DNA from: a virus
Direction: 5' to 3' (one strand)
Virus record (IMG/VR): IMGVR_UViG_3300010042_000199
Location: 1-27,818 of that record
DNA length: 27,818 nt
Shown here: positions 7,673 to 14,072 of the stretch, piece by piece
Layout of the letters: every line of letters begins with the position of its first letter
How positions within the stretch are numbered: the first letter of the stretch is position 1
The notes under the pieces: generated by a model
The model's input: only the letters and a program-made list of their open reading frames with translations
Databases searched by the model: none
What the model was told of the DNA's origin: nothing
Made by a program: the position numbers and the translations under genes

Positions 7673-7686
7673 ATGGGGACGCTTTC
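7673..7686 (-). promoter_or_regulatory. Recurring motif, copy 2 (heads protease-capsid unit)
   Basis: Minus-strand GAAAGCGTCCCCAT followed by AAAGAGAGG. It ends 12 nt before the protease ATG at 7660. It sits between cargo island 2 and the resumed late operon. The 5' flank (GCCCCCA) has lost the TCGCG extension. Confidence 0.8.
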
Positions 7687-7791
7687 TGGGGGCGGCCTCA
7701 GCCACAAGCTGACTGGGCCGAACAGGAGATCAAAAGCCAGAGTCAATACAGACCCCACCCTCAAGTACCACCACGTAAGGAACGGTAGCAA

Positions 7792-7807
7792 TTGGCACGA
7801 CATTGGG
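7792..7807 (+). promoter_or_regulatory. Possible sigma-54 (-24/-12) promoter for island 2
   Basis: TTGGCACG-ACAT-TGGG matches the -24 half of the sigma-54 consensus perfectly, with the right spacing, but the -12 half has GG where GC is usual. It ends 29 nt before the ATG at 7837. Sigma-54 promoters are common in myxobacteria. No upstream activator site was identified. Confidence 0.35.
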
Positions 7808-7836
7808 TTACAGTGGCCCTAACACTGGGGGAATCA

Positions 7837-8649
7837 ATGAGGGCTCTACTTGCACTGCTCGTCATACTTCTTGTTCCATCCGTTGCACTAGCGGGAGGAA
7901 AAGGCGGCGGGAAAAGCAACCGCAGCAGCGGCGATGTCTCTGTTCGCGGTCATGTCCGCTCAGACGGCACCTATGTTGCCCCCCACTATCGGACGAGACC
8001 CGATAGCAGTTTTTCCAACAACTGGAGCACAGTTGGAAACACAAATCCATATACAGGGAAAGAAGGAACAAAGACCTATCCATCATCTGGGTATTCTTAT
8101 CGTCCCTCTCAAGGTTCTCCCAGTTCATACAACTCCCGAAACTCGCGCACTACGACAGCAAGCCCCCCGGGCGCAACATCGGCTAGTCGTCCAGCTACGT
8201 CCTACTACTCCGAAGGCACTGCTACTCACCGACCCGATGCTGATGCTCATTATTCAGACTCACTCTGCGAGAGTGTCGCCGCGCGCGTTCGCAACTATGG
8301 ATACAGCGCTGACTGCTCCAAGCAGAGCTTCCTCACCCTGAGTGACTGGGAGTCGCGCATCCAGCAAGCCCAGAAACTCCGCGCCTTGGGCTATGAGGTA
8401 GACTGGCGTCAGCACGAATTCCTCACGATGAGTGACTGGGAGTCGCGCATCCAGCAAGCCCAAAAACTCCGCGCTTTGGGCTATGAGGTAGACTGGCGTC
8501 AGCACGAATTTCTCAAGATGAGCGATTGGGAGTCCCGCATCCAACAGGCTGAACGGCTCCACGCGTTGGGCTATGATGTTGATTGGAAGAAACACTCCTG
8601 GCTCCAACTCTATGAAATGGAGCAAACAGGTCGCCGGGATTCGTACTGA
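7837..8649 (+). CDS. Secreted protein with 30-residue tandem repeats (island 2)
   Basis: A 270-residue protein from the ATG at 7837, with GGGGGAA upstream. Residues 1-19 form a Sec signal peptide (MRALLALLVILLVPSVALA) with an ALA|GG cleavage site and no lipobox. The mature N-terminus is Gly/Ser-rich, then RGHVRSDGTYVAPHYRT and a WSTVGNTNPYTGK segment, a pattern I know from many small secreted proteobacterial proteins of unknown role. After a Ser/Thr/Pro/Tyr-rich linker come four units ending GYxVDW/GYSADC, the last three each 30 residues (SDWESRIQQAQKLRALGYEV...). Unit one carries two cysteines. Base composition is lower in GC than the surrounding phage genes. It opposes the late operon. Export suggests a change to the lysogen's envelope or surroundings, but the function is unknown. 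Confidence 0.85.
   Translation: MRALLALLVILLVPSVALAGGKGGGKSNRSSGDVSVRGHVRSDGTYVAPHYRTRPDSSFSNNWSTVGNTNPYTGKEGTKTYPSSGYSYRPSQGSPSSYNSRNSRTTTASPPGATSASRPATSYYSEGTATHRPDADAHYSDSLCESVAARVRNYGYSADCSKQSFLTLSDWESRIQQAQKLRALGYEVDWRQHEFLTMSDWESRIQQAQKLRALGYEVDWRQHEFLKMSDWESRIQQAERLHALGYDVDWKKHSWLQLYEMEQTGRRDSY
8341..8610 (+). repeat. Three 90-bp tandem repeat units
   Basis: Units at 8341-8430, 8431-8520 and 8521-8610. The first two differ at four positions, three of them synonymous, so this duplication is recent or homogenised. The third is more diverged. A degenerate fourth unit lies just upstream, at about 8251-8340. Confidence 0.93.
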
Positions 8650-8707
8650 CGCCATCATTTCTCACACCAAACAAGAGCACCCCAACCCAAGCGGAGCGAA
8701 CATCCCA

Positions 8708-9004
8708 ATGAGCGCCTCAACCCCCAACATCACAATCATAACAGGCACCATAAACACTGGACCCGCAGAGCAAGCATCTGGCGGCGACATTACCATCCAG
8801 ATTCGACAAGACCAGATCGACAGCAGCCTCCTTCAGGATGAGAGTGACCTCGTCGTAACCCGCATTGACGGCGCGCCATTCTACGAAACAGCACCCGAAG
8901 GCCACTACACTTGCTTGGTCGCGGGCGGGGTAGTCTTCGAAATCATATCAATCAAAGAACACAACGGCTTTCTCCACGTAAAGATTCGCCCCACGGAACG
9001 TTAG
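8708..9004 (+). CDS. Small protein of island 2, unknown
   Basis: A 98-residue protein from the ATG at 8708, with GGAGCGA upstream; an in-frame extension back to 8573 would overlap the previous gene and is not favoured. The sequence is acidic to neutral with probable beta strands (NITIITGTIN, GGDITIQIRQDQ, YTCLVAGGVVFEIISI, FLHVKIRPTE) and no signal peptide. I recognise no family. It follows the secreted repeat protein by 58 nt and shares its AT-richer composition, so the two probably form one transcript. It ends 80 nt from the convergent portal gene. That 80-nt spacer shows no clear terminator. Confidence 0.62.
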   Translation: MSASTPNITIITGTINTGPAEQASGGDITIQIRQDQIDSSLLQDESDLVVTRIDGAPFYETAPEGHYTCLVAGGVVFEIISIKEHNGFLHVKIRPTER

Positions 9005-9084
9005 TTCTCTGGGCAGACTCCTTCGCCACTTCCAACAGACATCCCAGGAAGGCAACAAGGATTACGAGTCTCGATTTGCCATCA

Positions 9085-10365
9085 TCATCGAGACTTCTGC
9101 TGAATCTGGCCGGGCAATGGGAGTGGGTATCCCTGACGGTTCAGGTCAGGCCGGAGCCCCGCCAGCTCTCGCCATTCGTCGTAGCTGAATGCCTCCGGCA
9201 TGGTGCCCATGACGCGGAGCTGGTGCTCGCGGTCTGCCGGCACGGGGCTGTCGTAGTCGAGGATGGCCCCTTCATCACCCAGGAGCGGCATCAGCCGCAT
9301 CTGGTACTCGGTGCGCAGGAACTCCATGCGCGGAAGCGTCGCCTGCTCAGCAAGGTTCTCCCGTGCCGCGAAGGCCGTGGCTTTGTTGGAGCTGGAGATG
9401 TCCCCGACGATTTCAGGCGGTACCCTGAACGTCATGCGGACGAAGTCCATTAGGAAACGACGCAGCTCCACCAGCTGCATGTCCTTGAAGCTCGTGTCGA
9501 GGCGGGCAAACGTCACCTTCCCGCTGGTGATGAGGAGCTTCCCTGCCTTGTCCGGCCCCTGGTGCTCGCGCGCCAGAGATTCCTTGAACGCCTTCGCGCC
9601 CGCGCTGTTCGCGTCGGACAGGCCCTCAATCGAGGCGATGGCCGGCGGCAGCATGTTGTTCCAGAAGGACGTCTTGAGGAACCGCGCCACGTACTCGTCG
9701 GTGTCCAGCTCGTCTCCCAGCGCGTAGGCAGGACCGATGCCGCGCCCTAGAGGGTCCTCCGGATCCAAGCTGCGCAGGTGCAACACGTCGCTGGCCGGAA
9801 TCTCCCGCGACACCTTGCCCACCGTCACCGTGTACGTGCGTTGCTCGCGCGGCACGTCCAGCGCGGGCAACCGCGTGACGGTGCTCGGCGGCACCGGCCA
9901 GAAGCCCACCGGCACACCGCCCACGCGCTCCAGCACCAGGAACGCCTCGCCAACCAGGTCCAGGTACACCTGAACGAGCTTCGTCACGGAGCGTCCGGTG
10001 AGATGGTCGTTCGGGTCCGAGAGCAGCTTGAGGACGGGATGGTCCGGAACCTCCTGGGCCTCGCCCGCTTCCAGCATCGCTTTCAGCCGTCCGGCACGGA
10101 CCTCGCGCGTAGCGCTTCGCAGCGCGTAGTCCTTCACGGGCTGCCCGTCCTTCTGGACGCGCCGATAGACGCGCCACTGCACGCCCGCCACCGAGTCGGC
10201 CACCACGTCCACACACGCGCGGAGCCACGGCATTTCCCGGTACGCGGCGAGGAGCTGCGCAGTCCCTCGACGCGGCGGCGCCTGCTGCCAGCGCGCCAGC
10301 TCCAGCCCTGTCCCCTTGCGCGGCTCGCGACTCACCGCCGACTTCATCCGGTCCCAGAAGCCCAT
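9085..10365 (-). CDS. Portal protein (HK97/lambda-type)
   Basis: A 426-residue protein. The ATG at 10365 is chosen because GAGGGTGG lies just upstream, and it starts with the typical MGFWDRMKSAV; an upstream extension to 10422 overlaps the terminase gene. It forms the dodecameric ring through which DNA enters the head. Typical segments are PWLRACVDVVADSVAGVQW (N-terminal wing), VYLDLVGEAFLVLER, GFWPVPPSTVTRL, DVLHLRSLDPEDPLGRG, and the C-terminal helix region LRRFLMDFVRMTFRVPPEIVGD. Directly downstream in the phage direction the operon is interrupted by cargo island 2; normally the protease follows at once. Confidence 0.9.
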   Translation of the reverse strand: MGFWDRMKSAVSREPRKGTGLELARWQQAPPRRGTAQLLAAYREMPWLRACVDVVADSVAGVQWRVYRRVQKDGQPVKDYALRSATREVRAGRLKAMLEAGEAQEVPDHPVLKLLSDPNDHLTGRSVTKLVQVYLDLVGEAFLVLERVGGVPVGFWPVPPSTVTRLPALDVPREQRTYTVTVGKVSREIPASDVLHLRSLDPEDPLGRGIGPAYALGDELDTDEYVARFLKTSFWNNMLPPAIASIEGLSDANSAGAKAFKESLAREHQGPDKAGKLLITSGKVTFARLDTSFKDMQLVELRRFLMDFVRMTFRVPPEIVGDISSSNKATAFAARENLAEQATLPRMEFLRTEYQMRLMPLLGDEGAILDYDSPVPADREHQLRVMGTMPEAFSYDEWRELAGLRPDLNRQGYPLPLPGQIQQKSR

Positions 10366-10373
10366 CGCCACCC

Positions 10374-11795
10374 TCACAAACAGAAGAAGGAATCCGCGAA
10401 CACCAGCTCGTGGACGCCCCAAAGCAGGGCGTCGACGCGGTCATCACGGCGACCGTTGATGCCGCTGAACTTGGACAGCTGGGCCTCGAGCTTCGGGAAG
10501 GTGCCCACCAGCTCGATGCGCCCCGTCTCGGCCAGCGCGCTCACCGGCTCGGCGCGCTTGGACTTGGCCTCGCGAGCGCGGACGGGCTTCACGTTGACGT
10601 GGACGCCCATCTCGGAGGCCACCGTCTGAATCGTCGTCTCGACCATCTCCCCGCCCGAGTTCACCTCGGCCACAAGGGCGTCGCACCCGAAGGCAAGGTA
10701 CTCGCGGATTGCGGCGGCGGCCCACTCGCGCGGCGAGCCCCGGAGGCTGGCGTCCTTGAGCACCGAGACGCGCTTGAGCGACGCGCCGTCCGTCCCGACA
10801 AGCGGACTGTTTCTCACGCCCTGGACGATGATGCCCGTCTCGTCCGAGCCCGTCTCGCTCGTGGGCGCGGGGTCCACGGAGACGATGCGCCTGTCCAATG
10901 CCCGCGCGTACTCGTGAGCGTCCGCCTCCACGCGGCCCCACCGCGCGGAACCGAAGATGGCCCCCGGCACATCCATCAGCAGCTTGCCGAGGACTTCCTG
11001 TTGGCCCCAGCGCGTGTGCATGAGGGCCTTCATGGTGGCCACGGCACTGGGCGCCAGGTTGGCGCGGTTGGCCAGCGAGGAGCCCGTCCGCAGCACCACG
11101 CCAGGCCGAAGCGCCTTCGTCTCCGCGTCGGAGAAGAGAAGCTCCTCCAGCTTGCGCAACGGGCGCGGCGTCCCCGTCAGGAGCAACTGGGGCGGGTTCG
11201 CAGCGGTGCCGATGCGCAGCACCATGGGGAGCTGGTCCAGCGCCGCCATCTCATGCTTCCAGGACGCGGGCTCATCGCCCCAGGCCCAGCCGCAGTTGGG
11301 CCCGCGCAGCCGGTCCGGCTTATCCGCCGAGTAGCAGATGGCGTAGACGCCGTTGGGCCACGTGACGCGCCTCTTGCTGGGCTCGTACACGGGCATGAAC
11401 CACGGGGGAGACAGGGCGAGGATGCCGCTGGAGCCGCGAATCATGGTGTCGCGCACGTCCGCCGCCGTGGGGCCGATGAGCGCTCCAATCGTCTTGGCCT
11501 CGCGGGCCTTCTGAATCACCCAGCGAGCGCCCGACCAGGTCTTTCCGAAGCCGCGCCCGGCCAGGATGAAGCACGTGGTGAACGAGGCCGGCGGCATCTG
11601 TTCGCGGCGCGCCCAGAAGTCCAAGTCATGAACGAGCGTCTCCACCTCGGGATGGGTGAGACGCCCGAAGAGACGCGCGAGTCCCTGCTGGGTGCGAGCC
11701 TGTTTCACCAAGAACGCGGCCGGGGACTCGTCCGGGGCGAGTTGGTCCACGAGCACCGAGAATCGCGAACACCGAGTGTCACGAGACATGGCCAT
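10374..11795 (-). CDS. terL: Terminase large subunit
   Basis: A 473-residue packaging motor and nuclease. Walker A is GRGFGKT at residues 80-86, and Walker B/catalytic DE is at D174-E175 (GWAWGDEP). The RNase H-like nuclease domain begins around VSVDPAP (D308), continues with a strand ending LVAEVNSGG, and has a late acidic residue in RRDDRVDALLWG. It cuts concatemeric DNA and drives it into the prohead through the portal. The start at 11795 overlaps the small subunit by 17 nt (an ATG at 11789 is equally possible), and its stop lies 8 nt before the portal start. Confidence 0.93.
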   Translation of the reverse strand: MAMSRDTRCSRFSVLVDQLAPDESPAAFLVKQARTQQGLARLFGRLTHPEVETLVHDLDFWARREQMPPASFTTCFILAGRGFGKTWSGARWVIQKAREAKTIGALIGPTAADVRDTMIRGSSGILALSPPWFMPVYEPSKRRVTWPNGVYAICYSADKPDRLRGPNCGWAWGDEPASWKHEMAALDQLPMVLRIGTAANPPQLLLTGTPRPLRKLEELLFSDAETKALRPGVVLRTGSSLANRANLAPSAVATMKALMHTRWGQQEVLGKLLMDVPGAIFGSARWGRVEADAHEYARALDRRIVSVDPAPTSETGSDETGIIVQGVRNSPLVGTDGASLKRVSVLKDASLRGSPREWAAAAIREYLAFGCDALVAEVNSGGEMVETTIQTVASEMGVHVNVKPVRAREAKSKRAEPVSALAETGRIELVGTFPKLEAQLSKFSGINGRRDDRVDALLWGVHELVFADSFFCL

Positions 11796-12249
11796 CCCCC
11801 TCGTCCGTGTCGGTGGAGCTGGAGGCGCTCGCGTCGGGCTCGGGCGCGTCCGGCAGGAAGCGGCCCAGGCGCTCCATCAGCAGCTCGCGCAGGGCCTTCT
11901 CGTCGGCGGCCTTGTCCTCGGGCGCCTGCACCTCGACGTTGTCGCGCCTCCCGTAGAGGTCGGGGAAGCGACGCGAGAGAAGCCACTGGACGTGCTTGGG
12001 GTTGTGAGACGCGGCGGCCTGGAGCATGTCAGTTGCCCCCGCCATGAACTTCGCTTCCGCCTCGTTCACCGAGAGGAAGAAGTCCCGGTACAGGCCGCGT
12101 TGTTCTCCGGCGCCTCGGTGATACCAGCGCGAGAGGGTGTGCTCCTCGACGCCCACGAGGCCGGCAACGGCGCGACGAAACAGGCCGCGCTCCAGGTGGG
12201 CGCAGATGTCAGCTTGCAGCTCAGGGGTGAGCTTCGTTGGACGAGCCAT
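11779..12249 (-). CDS. terS: Terminase small subunit
   Basis: A 156-residue protein from the ATG at 12249, which follows GAAGGGGATGA. The N-terminus (MARPTKLTPELQADICAHL, then a turn and LVGVEEHTLSRWYHRG) is a helix-turn-helix that would recognise the packaging site. The centre is helical (LSVNEAEAKFMAGATDM, HVQWLLSRRFPDLYGRRDN) for oligomerisation, and the tail is acidic and Ser/Asp-rich. It works with the overlapping large subunit. Motif copy 3 lies 12 nt upstream of the start, so this gene heads the packaging and head operon. Confidence 0.87.
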   Translation of the reverse strand: MARPTKLTPELQADICAHLERGLFRRAVAGLVGVEEHTLSRWYHRGAGEQRGLYRDFFLSVNEAEAKFMAGATDMLQAAASHNPKHVQWLLSRRFPDLYGRRDNVEVQAPEDKAADEKALRELLMERLGRFLPDAPEPDASASSSTDTDEGDGHVS

Positions 12250-12261
12250 TCATCCCCTTCA

Positions 12262-12275
12262 ATGGGGACGCTTTC
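12262..12275 (-). promoter_or_regulatory. Recurring motif, copy 3 (heads terminase operon)
   Basis: Minus-strand GAAAGCGTCCCCAT followed by TGAAGGGG. It ends 12 nt from the terS ATG. The 5' flank ACCAGCCACG keeps the CCA element of the extended motif. Confidence 0.82.
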
Positions 12276-12468
12276 CGTGGCTGGTCCGGAGTTCTCTTCA
12301 AACTTTCATTCAAGGGGCCGAACAAAACCCGAGGAGCCCCTGACGTTTTCTTGAAGTTTTTCAAGCGTGGGGGTCCGCCGAGCAAGGCAGGAACGGGCCC
12401 ACCGTCCAAAATCCGGACCCGGGGGGCTCGCTAAGTCCAGCTACAGGTTTCGCATGTAGGACAAGAAC
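12276..12468. other. Non-coding spacer with two inverted repeats
   Basis: No gene is seen here. CTTGAA-GTTT-TTCAAG (12350-12365) is a perfect hairpin, and AGGGGC (12313-12318) pairs with GCCCCT (12336-12341). They lie between the zinc-ribbon gene's end and motif copy 3. They could be a terminator for the sigma unit or an operator, but neither has a clear U-tract. Confidence 0.5.
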
Positions 12469-12777
12469 TCACCGGGCGACCTGGGCAAGCCTCGCGTTGC
12501 ACGCCATGGAGTCCGCGCAGGACACCCGCCAGACGCGCGAGAAGGCCCCGTCCTCGCACGTTTCGGTGACGTCAAGCCTTCCCCTCCCCTTGCGAACCAG
12601 GAAGCCACAGAGCGAGCACCGGGCCGCGTACCTGTTGCGACGCAGCTCCGGTGCCCTGTCCGCACACGCGAGGTGACGCGGGCCTGTCGCCAGTTCGTAG
12701 GCAATGCGCTCACCCTCCAGGATGGGCGCGCCACATGCCGCGCACGGCCCGCCCTTCCTGGCGACGAGCACCGGCAC
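12469..12777 (-). CDS. Small zinc-ribbon protein downstream of sigma
   Basis: A 102-residue basic protein. The GTG at 12777 shares a base with the sigma factor stop (TAGTG), so translation is coupled. It carries CxxC at CAACG (residues 12-15), a later HLAC, a second CxxC in ARCSLCGF (near residues 54-57) and further cysteines near the C-terminus (VSCADSMACN), suggesting one or two zinc ribbons. Small zinc proteins next to phage transcription factors may bind RNA polymerase or DNA, but no family is recognised, and a DNA-processing role is equally possible. The stop is at 12469. Confidence 0.72.
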   Translation of the reverse strand: MPVLVARKGGPCAACGAPILEGERIAYELATGPRHLACADRAPELRRNRYAARCSLCGFLVRKGRGRLDVTETCEDGAFSRVWRVSCADSMACNARLAQVAR

Positions 12778-13532
12778 TAGAGGAGCCTCCCACTCAAACG
12801 TGCGCGCAGCTCGTCATGCGCCTGGGCCAACAGCTCGTCGACACGCCGACGAGACATGCCCCACCGCGTAGCCACGGCACGCGTCCCCTCACGTGGCATG
12901 CCGATGCCGTAGATGCGGGAGAGCAGCTCCTCCTGTTGGGGCTCCAGTTCCGCGAGAGCACGTTGCACCAGGACGGACCGCTCATGCGCGATGAGGACTG
13001 ACACCAAGCTGTCCGCCTCGCGTGCGCGCCTCTCGTCATTCTTCCGCGTCGCGGACCTGGAGAGTTCCTGCTCCGGCGCGTCTTTGCTGACGAGGTCCAC
13101 GGCCTGCTGCCACTTGCCCTTGCCGCGCTGGGCCCGGTCCGGCAGGCACACGTCCGCTCGGTGCAACCGGATTTGGTCCATGATGGCGCGGTGGGCCCGC
13201 CACTTCACCCACGATGTGAAGCTCTGCTCCCCGCGCTTCGAGCGCTGATACGTATCAACCGCCTTCACAGCCTCCATCGCGGCGACTTGAACGAGGTCCT
13301 CCCGCGACAGAGAGCCTCGCGACTTGTCGAAATCGCACGCGAGCTTGCGCAGCTCAGGCATCAGCACTTCCATCAACTGGCTGGAGTACTCGCGCTCGGA
13401 CTGGGCGTCCCCTGACGCTCGGCACCCGCGAATCGCGAGGACCAACATGTCAACCAGCTCTCGGGACACTCGCGCTCCCCCACGTCCCGACTTCACACCA
13501 TCCTGCTTCACTGGCCCGTTACCGCACTGCAT
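12777..13532 (-). CDS. Phage-encoded sigma-70-family factor
   Basis: A 251-residue protein. The ATG at 13532 is chosen because AGGGGG lies 5 nt upstream; the GTG at 13571 lacks a ribosome-binding site. The region 2-like part reads EDLVQVAAMEAVKAVDTY, then FTSWVKWRAHRAIMDQIR, the signature of core-binding and -10 recognition helices. Region 4 at the C-terminus reads LAELEPQQEELLSRIYGIG, then ATRWGMSRRRVDELLAQA, a helix-turn-helix for -35 contact. Region 1.1 is absent, and the linker is charged and short of structure. It would redirect host RNA polymerase to phage promoters. Its own transcription unit begins with motif copy 4, which makes self-activation plausible. Which promoters it reads is inference. 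Confidence 0.87.
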   Translation of the reverse strand: MQCGNGPVKQDGVKSGRGGARVSRELVDMLVLAIRGCRASGDAQSEREYSSQLMEVLMPELRKLACDFDKSRGSLSREDLVQVAAMEAVKAVDTYQRSKRGEQSFTSWVKWRAHRAIMDQIRLHRADVCLPDRAQRGKGKWQQAVDLVSKDAPEQELSRSATRKNDERRAREADSLVSVLIAHERSVLVQRALAELEPQQEELLSRIYGIGMPREGTRAVATRWGMSRRRVDELLAQAHDELRARLSGRLL

Positions 13533-13788
13533 GACTGCCCCCTGCGACTTGCCTCGTTGTGAAACACTCACGGAACAAAGAATCCGAAGGGGAAGGCATC
13601 GCTAAGCAAGGCGCCTGCCAGTTCACACTGAGAGCAATGGCTCGTGCTGTGAGCAACACCACGGCGAGCGAATGAAACGCCCGGACGCGCGGCATGCCGC
13701 ATCCCACGACGAAGGGGACTCGCGGGACGCAACGTAGCGCCCGCCTCTGACACGAAGTCTCAACCATGCTGGAGAGGACAAAGCCCAT
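13519..13788 (-). CDS. Possible small ORF at head of sigma unit
   Basis: An 89-codon ORF from the ATG at 13788, preceded by AAAGAAAGGGAC and, 13 nt upstream, by motif copy 4. This is the same spacing as at six other motif-headed genes, and it is the main reason to list it. The predicted protein is rich in Arg, Cys and Val, with a hydrophobic stretch (FHSLAVVLLTARAIALSV), and does not look like a known family. It overlaps the sigma start by 14 nt, so its translation could open the sigma ribosome-binding site. It may instead be just a leader RNA of about 260 nt. Confidence 0.35.
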   Translation of the reverse strand: MGFVLSSMVETSCQRRALRCVPRVPFVVGCGMPRVRAFHSLAVVLLTARAIALSVNWQAPCLAMPSPSDSLFRECFTTRQVAGGSHAVR

Positions 13789-13801
13789 GTCCCTTTCTTT
13801 T

Positions 13802-13815
13802 ATGGGGACACGTTC
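13802..13815 (-). promoter_or_regulatory. Recurring motif, copy 4 (heads sigma unit)
   Basis: Minus-strand GAACGTGTCCCCAT followed by AAAAGAAAGGGA. It is the only copy with C for A at the fourth base. The 5' flank CCACTCGCG is a full match to the extended motif. It ends 13 nt from an ATG at 13788 and 269 nt from the sigma start. Confidence 0.8.
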
Positions 13816-14048
13816 CGCGAGTGGCTCAAGCCGCGTGCTGATTCCTCGGCGGCAGAGGTCACCAACAAGGAGTCACTGTCACTAACTCTTCTCTATAAAG
13901 GGTGTAGAAAAGTTGAGGTATCAGAGGACATGACAAAGACACACTGGAGTAGTTCTAGAGGATAGATGGAGCGGAGCTAGTGACGGGGACACCCTTCAAT
14001 CGGGGTATGCCGAGACGCGGGAAATGAGCCTTGGCTGGGCCAGTCGCG
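13816..14048. promoter_or_regulatory. Divergent control region between late and replication units
   Basis: A 233-bp gene-free segment between the two outward-pointing motif copies 4 and 5, more AT-rich in its middle (13880-13980) than the rest of the phage. It includes GTCACTGTCACTAACTC near 13873 and TCTATAAAGG near 13892, which could be promoter or operator parts, but I cannot define a convincing -35/-10 pair. It is the natural place for the lysogenic switch, yet no repressor gene adjoins it. Confidence 0.5.
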
Positions 14049-14062
14049 GAAAGTGTCCCCAT
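14049..14062 (+). promoter_or_regulatory. Recurring motif, copy 5 (heads replication operon)
   Basis: GAAAGTGTCCCCAT with the full extended 5' flank CCAGTCGCG and 3' AAGTAAG. It ends 10 nt before the GTG start at 14073. Confidence 0.82.
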
Positions 14063-14072
14063 AAGTAAGTGC

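Noticed and set aside
8251-8610. The 90-bp repeats as a CRISPR or non-coding array
   Set aside because: They are in frame, contiguous without spacers and encode clear 30-residue protein repeats.
10410-12047. Long plus-strand open frame opposite the terminase genes
   Set aside because: It is an antisense shadow of the terminase subunits, His/Arg/Gly-rich with no domain pattern.
13983-13997. A ninth, degenerate motif copy (minus strand, GTGTCCCC core, 11 of 15 matches)
   Set aside because: It is not followed by a gene start in register and differs at four positions, so it may be chance; it is kept out of the motif set.
14031-14072. N-terminal extension of the primase-helicase to a TTG
   Set aside because: It would translate through motif copy 5 and has no ribosome-binding site; the GTG at 14073 fits the spacing seen at other copies.
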